From Sphingomonas sp. (GTDB taxonomy: Bacteria; Pseudomonadota; Alphaproteobacteria; Sphingomonadales; Sphingomonadaceae): DNA of 12,794 nt. The notes beneath the pieces were generated by a model. The model worked only from the letters and a program-made list of their open reading frames with translations. It ran no database searches and was not told where the DNA came from. Within the stretch, counting starts at the first letter, position 1, and each line of letters starts with the position of its first letter. The translations under genes and the position numbers were made by a program. Location: the NCBI GenBank assembly GCA_021154945.1, contig JAJNQF010000164.1, positions 1 through 12,794 of the forward strand, in the 5' to 3' direction. Shown piece after piece: positions 5,955-11,923 of this stretch.

Positions 5955-8798
5955 TTAGAAGTCGAAGCGCACGCTCGCCACCGCGTTGCGGCCGTTGATC
6001 GGACGCGCGAAATACGTGTTCTGGCCCGTATTCTCGACGAACCCACCGCGCGGGTTACCTTCGGTAAGTCCGATCACGTTGCCGATATTCTCGACGCTCG
6101 CCGACAACGATACCGCCTCGTCGAGCCGGAACAGCACGCCCGCCGAGAACACCGAATACGCCGGCAGCTCGAGCGAGTTCGACACGTCGGCATAGATCTT
6201 CCCGATCCGCTTCCAGCTGCCATAGATTTCACCCAGATTGTTCGGCAGCACGATCGCCGGGGTGACGTTGATGTTGAGCGCCGGCGTCCGCTCCGGCCGG
6301 TTGCCGCCAAACCCCTGCACGGTCGCCCGCAGCGCCGGATCGATCGTGTTGAGATCGACGACCACTCCGTTGCGTCGCGCGATCAGCTCGCCGATGCTGA
6401 TGCTCGAATCCTGGATCACGCCACTCGCCTGCAGCCGGAACCAGGTCGTCGGGCGCAACGTGACGTCGAACTCGCCGCCATACACCTTGATCCCCGAATT
6501 GGCGGTCAGCTGCTGCGTGATCTGCACGCCGCCGACGGTCGAGGTGATGTCGCGCGACTGCGGGTAATCGAGGAATTTGGTGTAGAAGCCGGTGACCGAC
6601 GCCTGCAGGAAGCCACTCGAATAGCGCACGCCGCCTTCCGCGAACCGCAGATTGGTCGGCGTGTTCTGCTCCTGCGCCTGGAACCCGGTGGCATAGCGGC
6701 CATAGACCGCGAGCCGCGGGGTGATCAGGTAGTTCGCGCCCAGCGTCCACGCGACCTTGTTGAACTCGCGGCGCTGCGCCGTGTAGGTGCCGGCAAAGCT
6801 GTTGTTGATGTAGTTGTTGGCGATGATGTTGTCGTTGTCGACCAGCAGGTTGCCGTTCGCATCATACGTACCCGATCCGGCGATCGGCGCGCGGTTGAGT
6901 GTATCGCCCGCCAGCCGGTTGAACAAGAAATGCTCGAAACGCGCGCCGCCGTCGATCCGCAGCTTGTCCCACAACGTCAGCTGGTCGGTCGCATAGGCCG
7001 AGATCGAGCTGAATTTGGCGCGGCTCGGACCCTCGCCAAACGTGCCATAGGTCAGGAAGCCGTTCTCGGTCAGCGATCCGACCACGTTGTTGGCGGCGTT
7101 GAGCGCGACCACGTCGACGCGGCGCGCCCGGTCCTGCACGTCGGTCAGGAACGTCGCGGTACCGATCGCATCGTTGTAACGGCTTGACCGCGTGAACAGC
7201 CCGCCCAGCGTCAGCGAGTTGGTCGGGGTCTGCCACGTGATCCCGGTATCGCTGTTGAACTCCTTCACCGACGCGCGATTGCGGCCGATCACGCTCTCGG
7301 CGATCAGCCCGTTGCCGTTGATCGCGTTGAGCGCCGCGGTGCCGGTGATGACCTGGCCGGTATCGACATAACGGAGGCCGAGCTTGTTCGCCCCCTGCGG
7401 CGCGAACCGCGCGAGCGTCTGCGCGCTGGTCGGGTTGTTCGCCAGCCGGTCCGACGCAAGCCCCAGCCCGGAATTGTCGTACGAGAAGATCGAATTGAAG
7501 TCGGTACCGAAGTTCGTGTAGCGGCCACGCGCAAAGAAATTGAAGTCGCTGCCGATATCCTGCGTCAGGTCATACCCGTACGACTGCGCCTTGGTGTGCA
7601 CGCCGTCTTCGAGGTCGATGGGCTGGAACGAACGCCCAGTGGTCGGCGAGGTACGCGTACGGACGAGCGAGAAGTCTCGGCTCTGGAGCAGGCCGTGGGT
7701 CGCGGACAGGCCGGGGATCGATTTCGGATCGCCGACCCCGGTCAGCGGAATACCGACATAGAAGATGTTGCTGTCGTCGACGATCTTCGCCGACAGCGTC
7801 AGCTTGCCGCCGGTCCAGCGCTGCGCGATTGCGCCGCGAAAGATGAAACCGTGGTTCGCGTCATACCCCGGATCGCGGATGCCGTCGTCCTTGCGGTAGA
7901 ACCCGCCGATCGAGATCGCCGTGTTCTCGGCGATCGGCTTGGTCATGAACGCATCGACGCGTGCCGTCCCGAAGCTCGACGTGGTCAGTTGGAACGTACC
8001 GCCGGACTTGTCGAAATCGGGTTTGCGCGTGATGAAGTTGACCGTCGCGCCCGCGCCGTTGACGGTCAGGATGCCCGACGACCCCGACCGAACCGCTTCG
8101 AGACGATCGATCGAGACTTCCTGCTTCAGGATCGTGTCGCTGAGCGCATTGATGTAGAAAACGGGCAGCCCGTCCTCCTGCAACTGCACGAATTGCTGGC
8201 CACCACCGGCGAGGCCGCGGACCGAGAAATTGTTCGAGACTTCGCCGCCCGACCCTTCGACGAACACCCCCGGAATCAGCTCGAGCGCCTGCGCAGTCGA
8301 GCGCGGCGCCTTGCGGTCGAGGTCCTCGCGGGTCGCGACGGTAACAGCCGACGACGAGGTCAAAACGGTCTGGCCGCGCGCACGCGTGCCGGTGACGACG
8401 ATCTCGTCGAGTTCGTTGCTGGCCTGCTGCGTCTCGGGCTGGACGCCGACCGGTGTTGCGGGATCGGTCTGCGACACTTGCGACGCGGCGACGGCACCGG
8501 TGGCGAGGACGGCCGTGCGACCGTCGAACGATACGAGCCTCAGGCCGGATGCGGTGGCAATGCGGCGAAGCCCGTCGGTGATGGCGAGATGACCGCGGAT
8601 TGCGACGATCCGCCGACCGCGCGTGGCGTCTTCGGGTGCGATGATCTGGATACCGGCCTGGCGCGCGAAGGCGACGATGCCGGTCGATGCGGACTGCGCC
8701 GCGACGTCGAAGCTACGGGTCTGTCCAAAGGCCGCGGCGGGCGACGCGACGACGAGGGCGCTGGCCCACACCAGACCCGTATACAGCTGTGAACGCAT
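5955..8798 (-). CDS. TonB-dependent outer-membrane receptor with STN signalling domain
   Basis: This 947-aa outer-membrane transporter would import a ligand using TonB energy and also act as a signal transducer. In order: a Sec signal peptide (1 to about 26, ending AAAFGQ); an STN/secretin-TonB short N-terminal domain (about 28-100), the part that contacts FecR in Fec-type systems; a linker; a TonB box DEIVVTG (131-137); a plug (about 145-260) with NNFSVRGLAGGGQQFVQLQEDG and GATVNFITRKPDF; and a long beta-barrel ending in the outer-membrane-type VASVRFDF with terminal phenylalanine. GGGAGG lies 7 nt before the ATG. FecR and sigma genes lie directly upstream and two exported glycosidases directly downstream, so the cargo is more likely an oligosaccharide or glycoside than a siderophore; this is inferred from neighbours, not from the barrel sequence. 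No plug or barrel segment appears to be missing. Confidence 0.95.
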   Translation of the reverse strand: MRSQLYTGLVWASALVVASPAAAFGQTRSFDVAAQSASTGIVAFARQAGIQIIAPEDATRGRRIVAIRGHLAITDGLRRIATASGLRLVSFDGRTAVLATGAVAASQVSQTDPATPVGVQPETQQASNELDEIVVTGTRARGQTVLTSSSAVTVATREDLDRKAPRSTAQALELIPGVFVEGSGGEVSNNFSVRGLAGGGQQFVQLQEDGLPVFYINALSDTILKQEVSIDRLEAVRSGSSGILTVNGAGATVNFITRKPDFDKSGGTFQLTTSSFGTARVDAFMTKPIAENTAISIGGFYRKDDGIRDPGYDANHGFIFRGAIAQRWTGGKLTLSAKIVDDSNIFYVGIPLTGVGDPKSIPGLSATHGLLQSRDFSLVRTRTSPTTGRSFQPIDLEDGVHTKAQSYGYDLTQDIGSDFNFFARGRYTNFGTDFNSIFSYDNSGLGLASDRLANNPTSAQTLARFAPQGANKLGLRYVDTGQVITGTAALNAINGNGLIAESVIGRNRASVKEFNSDTGITWQTPTNSLTLGGLFTRSSRYNDAIGTATFLTDVQDRARRVDVVALNAANNVVGSLTENGFLTYGTFGEGPSRAKFSSISAYATDQLTLWDKLRIDGGARFEHFLFNRLAGDTLNRAPIAGSGTYDANGNLLVDNDNIIANNYINNSFAGTYTAQRREFNKVAWTLGANYLITPRLAVYGRYATGFQAQEQNTPTNLRFAEGGVRYSSGFLQASVTGFYTKFLDYPQSRDITSTVGGVQITQQLTANSGIKVYGGEFDVTLRPTTWFRLQASGVIQDSSISIGELIARRNGVVVDLNTIDPALRATVQGFGGNRPERTPALNINVTPAIVLPNNLGEIYGSWKRIGKIYADVSNSLELPAYSVFSAGVLFRLDEAVSLSASVENIGNVIGLTEGNPRGGFVENTGQNTYFARPINGRNAVASVRFDF

Positions 8799-8805
8799 GA
8801 CATTT

Positions 8806-8811
8806 CCTCCC
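8806..8811 (-). promoter_or_regulatory. Ribosome binding site of the TonB receptor gene
   Basis: GGGAGG on the minus strand, 7 nt before ATG 8798. It is the strongest Shine-Dalgarno in the block, which fits an abundant outer-membrane protein. Confidence 0.75.
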
Positions 8812-8846
8812 TGCGATTATCCCGAACGCGTCTTCAGCGCGTCTGG

Positions 8847-8875
8847 GGATAGAGATGCGTCGCCGTCGGATTTCC
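8847..8875 (-). promoter_or_regulatory. Possible FecI-type (ECF) promoter of the receptor gene
   Basis: In the 94-nt gap between the FecR stop and the receptor start, the minus strand reads GGAAAT (8875-8870), then a 17-nt spacer, then CTATCC (8852-8847). GGAAAT is the -35 element I associate with FecI-type sigma factors; -10 elements of this class are variable, so CTATCC is weak support. The site would place transcription start roughly 40 nt before the ATG, leaving room for the ribosome site. It would let the locally encoded sigma factor drive the receptor and hydrolase genes. Prediction only. Confidence 0.4.
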
Positions 8876-8892
8876 GTCAGTGCACCGCGGAA

Positions 8893-9828
8893 TTATTCGA
8901 CGACCCGCAAATCGCTGCCATCGCGCTCGATCCGCGCGCCCGTCATCGCCGCCGCCGAGCGCGCAAACCCTTCCATGTCGTCGGTCCGGAACCAGCCGAC
9001 GATCCTGCGATCCGCGAGCGGCGCCTCGACCGACAATTGCCGAGTGTTGTACCGGTTGAACTCGGCCGCCGCATCGCCCAGCGTCATGCCATCGAGCACG
9101 ATCTCGCCCTTCCGCCAAGCCAGCGTCTCCGCAGGCTTGGCCGTCGACACGATCGTCTCGGCGGTGCCGGATGCGTCCGCGACGACCGCGTGCTTGCCCG
9201 CGTCGAGGGTAACGAACCGTTCGGGCGCGGCTACCGACCAGACCCGCACGCGCCCCTCGGTTACAGTGACTTCGGCGCGGCCGACATGGCGCCGCACGGC
9301 AAAGGCCGTACCGACCGCCCGCACGCGGACGTCGCCCGCGGAGACGATGAACGGGCGCGCATGGTCCTTTGCGACCGCAAACCAAGCCTCGCCGTCGTCC
9401 AGCGCGACCGAGCGTTGTTCGGGGGTCATCCGCACACGCGTCCGGCTCGCGGTGTTCAGAACAATCGTCGAACCATCGTCGAGTTTGGCGATACGACGCT
9501 CGCCGACCTTCGTGGCCAAGGCCGTATCGCCGCGCGTTTCCAGCCAGATCGCACCGACCACGGCAGCGGCAACCGCCAGCCCCCCGCTGGCGGCCAGCAC
9601 GCGACGGCGTGACCATGGGGGCACAGTCTCTATCGAACCGTCGTCCACCTCATCCGCGTCGATCCCGGTCCACACCGCGCGGGCGCGCAACAATGCACCC
9701 GAGTGACGCGGATGCTCCGCACACCAATCCTCGATCTCACGCGCCAGATCGGCATCGTCCGGTGCCCGGTCCAGCCGAGCAACCCAACGCGCCGCAGCCG
9801 TTTCGATCACGTCAGGCTGGTCGGGCAT
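8893..9828 (-). CDS. FecR-like anti-sigma/sensor protein
   Basis: A 311-aa inner-membrane regulator that would hold the adjacent sigma factor and release or activate it when the receptor signals. The cytoplasmic N-terminal part (1-75) has AARWVARLDRAPDDADLAREIEDW-type sequence (12-35), the DUF4880-like sigma-binding region, including WCAEHPRHSGALLRARAVW (35-53). A single membrane span follows RRR at 77-97. The periplasmic FecR domain covers about 105-200, with GERRIAKLDDGSTIVLNTAS and VGTAFAVRR. The C-terminal 70 residues (DGMTLGDAAAEFNRYN onward) look like the secretin/STN-like module that would contact the receptor. AGGAG lies 5 nt before ATG 9828, inside the 3' end of the sigma gene, so the pair overlaps by 17 nt and is probably translationally coupled. 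Length and domain order are normal for the family. Confidence 0.95.
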   Translation of the reverse strand: MPDQPDVIETAAARWVARLDRAPDDADLAREIEDWCAEHPRHSGALLRARAVWTGIDADEVDDGSIETVPPWSRRRVLAASGGLAVAAAVVGAIWLETRGDTALATKVGERRIAKLDDGSTIVLNTASRTRVRMTPEQRSVALDDGEAWFAVAKDHARPFIVSAGDVRVRAVGTAFAVRRHVGRAEVTVTEGRVRVWSVAAPERFVTLDAGKHAVVADASGTAETIVSTAKPAETLAWRKGEIVLDGMTLGDAAAEFNRYNTRQLSVEAPLADRRIVGWFRTDDMEGFARSAAAMTGARIERDGSDLRVVE

Positions 9829-10387
9829 GACGGCTCCTCACGGTGCGGGCAGGTAGGTCGGCACGGTCTTCCGCCGAAAGTCCGTTCAATATGGTCTTCA
9901 ATCCTCGTGCCAAGTCATTCTCGACGATGGTTTCGGTGATCCCCAGCGTGCACGCGATATCCCTCTGCGACAGTCCTTCGACCTTGCGCATGCGGAAGAT
10001 CGTCCGGCTACGTTCGGGGAGGTCGGCGAGCAGATGCTCCACCCGTGAGAGCAGTCCCCGTCCGGCAACGATGCGTTCAGGCGACAGATGATCGGCCGCC
10101 AGCGCACCTTCGAGATCGGCGCTGGTCCCGACGGCATCGATCCGCACGACCCGCGAACGCCGCAGTTCTGCGAGCACGACATTTCGCGCCGTCTGGAACA
10201 GGTACCGCCGTGGGTCCTCCACGCGCCTGAAGTCGGCCAACGCCGCCAGCCGGCAATAGGATTCCTGGACGACGTCATCGACATCGACGCCGGGAAACCC
10301 GGTACGGAGCCACCGCCGCAACGCAGGCTCGTGCGGCAGGATCTGCCGCGCGACCCATGTCACAAGCTCGGTACTCAAACGCGTCAT
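9812..10387 (-). CDS. ECF-family RNA polymerase sigma factor, FecI-like
   Basis: A 191-aa sigma-70 relative with only regions 2 and 4. Region 2 (about 17-80) contains DVDDVVQESYCRL and DPRRYLFQTARNVVLAELRRSR. Region 4 (about 112-168) contains LPERSRTIFRMRKVEGLSQRDIACTLGIT, with the helix-turn-helix in SQRDIACTLGITETIVENDL. I start at ATG 10387 because AAGGGG lies 4 nt upstream; an in-frame ATG at 10408 would add MRWPRGD and has a poor ribosome site. The gene heads the block and overlaps the FecR gene by 17 nt. By analogy with FecI it would stay inactive with FecR until the receptor binds ligand, then transcribe the receptor and probably the hydrolases. The target promoter proposed at 8847-8875 fits this. 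The family is clear; the exact ECF subgroup is not assigned. Confidence 0.95.
   Translation of the reverse strand: MTRLSTELVTWVARQILPHEPALRRWLRTGFPGVDVDDVVQESYCRLAALADFRRVEDPRRYLFQTARNVVLAELRRSRVVRIDAVGTSADLEGALAADHLSPERIVAGRGLLSRVEHLLADLPERSRTIFRMRKVEGLSQRDIACTLGITETIVENDLARGLKTILNGLSAEDRADLPARTVRSRHARPA
9834..9838 (-). promoter_or_regulatory. Ribosome binding site of the FecR gene inside the sigma gene
   Basis: AGGAG on the minus strand, 5 nt before ATG 9828 and embedded in the last codons of the sigma factor gene. It supports the overlapping start. Confidence 0.7.
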
Positions 10388-10391
10388 GTCA

Positions 10392-10397
10392 CCCCTT
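10392..10397 (-). promoter_or_regulatory. Ribosome binding site of the sigma factor gene
   Basis: AAGGGG on the minus strand, 4 nt before ATG 10387. It decides the start against the upstream in-frame ATG at 10408. Confidence 0.65.
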
Positions 10398-10517
10398 GGC
10401 CATCGCATGGATGCTCGGCGTGGATACTTCCGTCACGTCTAACCGAAATTTTTAAGGACGTTAACGCCGCCCGATAACCAAAGAGCCTTCTCTGTATGGT
10501 CGAACTGAAGTGATACG

Positions 10518-10536
10518 AGATCGTTGTCGACGATCT
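10518..10536. repeat. Inverted repeat AGATCGT/ACGATCT
   Basis: Perfect 7-bp arms at 10518-10524 and 10530-10536 separated by 5 nt. No T-run follows on either strand, so it does not look like an intrinsic terminator. It lies about 130 bp upstream of the sigma gene and could be a regulator binding site. Confidence 0.45.
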
Positions 10537-10602
10537 GCATTCCGACTGTTTGCGGCCGCGACAATGTCGACCCAGAAGCAGACGTCCCCGCCCCCTTCCT
10601 AG

Positions 10603-10655
10603 CTTCCCAACTTCGGCCGCTCGTTCATCTCCGCGTTACGACCGCTTTTAGCGCC
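10603..10655. repeat. Diverged intergenic repeat, copy A
   Basis: This stretch resembles 11435-11489 in the same orientation: shared cores are ACTTCGG, TTCATCTC and GACCGC at near-identical spacing, about 33 of 48 aligned bases identical by hand count. The similarity runs through a gene-free area, so it is not a coding match. It probably belongs to a dispersed repeat family that has decayed. Confidence 0.45.
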
Positions 10656-10670
10656 TGACCCTGCGAACTC

Positions 10671-10690
10671 GAATGTCCCGACTGGGCAAT
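10671..10690. repeat. Short inverted match to 11571-11600
   Basis: The reverse complement of this segment contains TTGCCCA and TCGGGACATTC. Both also occur, in that order but further apart, at 11571-11600. It adds to the direct pair at 10603 and 11435 and suggests that pieces of one repeat family lie on both sides of the J-domain gene. Confidence 0.35.
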
Positions 10691-10693
10691 AGT

Positions 10694-11227
10694 TTAGGAA
10701 GCAGGTCCAAGTCCGAGTTTTGTGCCCGATGAGCTGCGGACGGCTTTTGCAGGTGCCTCATGCACGGGATGAGCAGTGACGCTACGTCGAACCGTAGGTG
10801 CCACTCCGGATTCCTCATTCCACAGAACCAGGATTGTAGCGATAGGTGCGGCAGTCAGGATCAGCAGGAAAAGGCCCATCAGCCATTCGTTGGGCTGTAG
10901 CGGCTGCGAGAAGCTACCGCTGGGCTGCATCGACGGGCTAGGTCGCATCGCACGCCTGCCGGTTTTCCTGGGGTGAAACGGGCGGTCCGCGTTCGCTCGG
11001 TGGGCAGACGGCCTGATCTGCGACCGATCATAGGCGGCGCGTGCTTCCTTTTTCCCCAAAACGGAATACGCCTCGTTGATCTCTTTCGCACGAGCAGAAA
11101 CGTCCGCTCCATGATTGGCATCGGGGTGATATTGGCGCAGCAGCGCTTTCCACGCGGCGTGGATAGTGTCGCGACTTGCCGTCGAGGGCACCCCTAGAAC
11201 AGAATAATAGTCGGGTGAGAGCGCCAT
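10694..11227 (-). CDS. Membrane-anchored J-domain (DnaJ-like) protein
   Basis: A 177-aa protein whose first 68 residues are a J domain: DYYSVLGVPSTAS (6-18), the HPD tripeptide at 34-36, and AKEINEAYSVLGKKEARAAYD (47-67). Such domains recruit Hsp70 (DnaK) and stimulate its ATPase. There is no G/F region, zinc finger or client-binding beta domain, so it is a type III (class C) J protein. A basic, proline-rich linker (70-112) leads to one membrane span (about 115-136, WLMGLFLLILTAAPIATILVLW) and a short tail. The J domain would most simply face the cytoplasm. The start at ATG 11227 sits at the J-domain edge, though no strong ribosome site precedes it. It stands alone between two gene-free stretches bearing repeat remnants, with no clear partner. 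Confidence 0.85.
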   Translation of the reverse strand: MALSPDYYSVLGVPSTASRDTIHAAWKALLRQYHPDANHGADVSARAKEINEAYSVLGKKEARAAYDRSQIRPSAHRANADRPFHPRKTGRRAMRPSPSMQPSGSFSQPLQPNEWLMGLFLLILTAAPIATILVLWNEESGVAPTVRRSVTAHPVHEAPAKAVRSSSGTKLGLGPAS

Positions 11228-11434
11228 CTAGTCGTTTCTTGCGGCTAAAACGCGAAAAAGGAAAGTCCGCCTGGCCCTTGATCTTAACCTGGCCTTCTGG
11301 GTGATCCAAAGGGCGGCTTTAGGCGCCAACAGCCAGATGGCTATCATTCCCATCCGCAACTTCCTGCTTTCGATGACACGACGCCGCCCCCCCCGGGCGC
11401 TAACCTACATCCGTATGCATAGGCGGCCTCGCCC

Positions 11435-11489
11435 GCTCCCAAACTTCGGACATCCATTCATCTCGGCACCATGACCGCCTTGCGTGCCC
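11435..11489. repeat. Diverged intergenic repeat, copy B
   Basis: Partner of 10603-10655 in the same orientation, sharing ACTTCGG, TTCATCTC and GACCGC at near-identical spacing. It lies on the opposite side of the J-domain gene from copy A. Confidence 0.45.
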
Positions 11490-11694
11490 CCGGCATCAGG
11501 CGCACCGCGCCGGGTCCGTTCGTCGGCTGCAAAACTGTCGCTTTCCGCAACAAGAGATCACTTCGACACCTTGCCCATACTCGTCAGACTCGGGACATTC
11601 CTTCGGATTTCTCTCGAATGATAGCTTGCCGATCCAAAGGCATGCCAATCACCCTTTCGTGGAACGCGCCCCATCGTCAACGCACTCTACCAGA

Positions 11695-11714
11695 CTGTGA
11701 AATCCGATTCACAG
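11695..11714. repeat. Operator-like inverted repeat CTGTGAA/TTCACAG
   Basis: Perfect 7-bp arms (11695-11701 and 11708-11714) around a 6-nt centre. The half-site TGTGA/TCACA recalls CRP-type sites, but the half-sites are 8 nt apart rather than the usual 6. It lies about 210 bp upstream of the MFS start. Confidence 0.45.
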
Positions 11715-11723
11715 AAGCTTTAA

Positions 11724-11739
11724 CATACTGTCATGTATG
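11724..11739. repeat. Inverted repeat CATAC/GTATG
   Basis: Five-bp arms separated by 6 nt, 9 bp downstream of the dyad at 11695-11714. Short enough to be chance alone; listed because it falls in a cluster. Confidence 0.3.
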
Positions 11740-11765
11740 GTTATTTCTTACGAACATCGGTCCAC

Positions 11766-11789
11766 TTCGGAACTTGTATGAGCTCCGAA
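11766..11789. repeat. Inverted repeat TTCGGA/TCCGAA
   Basis: Six-bp arms separated by 12 nt. The left arm overlaps GGAAC, which is followed 17 nt later by CGAT, one base off the GGAAC-N17-CGTT pattern of alphaproteobacterial EcfG stress promoters. Weak evidence for either reading. Confidence 0.3.
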
Positions 11790-11838
11790 ACGATATTGCG
11801 CAGCTAATCCGGCATGACTCAAGCCATTGTAAATCGAA

Positions 11839-11858
11839 CCTGAACGGCATCGTTCAGG
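11839..11858. repeat. Inverted repeat CCTGAACG/CGTTCAGG before the MFS gene
   Basis: Perfect 8-bp arms (11839-11846 and 11851-11858) around a GCAT loop, ending 65 nt before the MFS start codon. It is not followed by a T-run. It could be an operator for a local repressor or a hairpin in the 5' leader. Confidence 0.5.
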
Positions 11859-11912
11859 CTGCCGCCTCTGAAGCGCTTTACTGCGGGGATCACTTTTCTT
11901 TACGCGAAATCT

Positions 11913-11916
11913 GGAG
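11913..11916 (+). promoter_or_regulatory. Ribosome binding site of the MFS transporter gene
   Basis: GGAG on the plus strand, 7 nt before ATG 11924. It supports this start over the in-frame ATG six codons later. Confidence 0.6.
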
Positions 11917-11923
11917 ACACCCG

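Larger units (their letters stand above)
10388..10693. other. Gap between the J-domain gene and the sigma gene (promoter region plus repeat remnants)
   Basis: About 306 bp with no credible gene. It must hold the promoter of the sigma gene unless that is read through from the J-domain gene. A weak minus-strand candidate is TTAACG, 17 nt, TAGACG near 10436-10464, which matches consensus poorly. It also contains a 7-bp-stem dyad at 10518-10536 and one copy of a diverged repeat at 10603-10655. Confidence 0.45.
11228..11923. other. Long gene-free region upstream of the MFS transporter
   Basis: About 696 bp with no ORF I can support on either strand. The left half holds an 8-C homopolymer (11387-11394), a repeat copy (11435-11489) and the inverted match at 11571-11600. 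The right half (about 11690-11870) is visibly richer in A/T and contains four dyads: 11695-11714, 11724-11739, 11766-11789 and 11839-11858. It must contain the promoter of the MFS gene and probably that of the J-domain gene, but I see no hexamer pair good enough to mark. Confidence 0.5.

Noticed and set aside
7596..8792. Plus-strand open frame opposite the TonB receptor gene
   Set aside because: The receptor reading has a signal peptide, STN, TonB box, plug and terminal Phe; the antisense frame has none of the hallmarks of a protein.
5955..8798. Siderophore or iron-citrate role for the receptor
   Set aside because: The signalling genes alone would permit it, but the directly following exported glycosidases and nearby sugar ABC genes favour a carbohydrate ligand. 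Not excluded, only less likely.
10518..10536. Hairpin as a terminator of the J-domain gene
   Set aside because: The stem is only 7 bp and lacks a T-run on the exit side of either strand.
11695..11714. CRP binding site
   Set aside because: The TGTGA and TCACA half-sites are 8 nt apart instead of the usual 6, so I list it only as a dyad.
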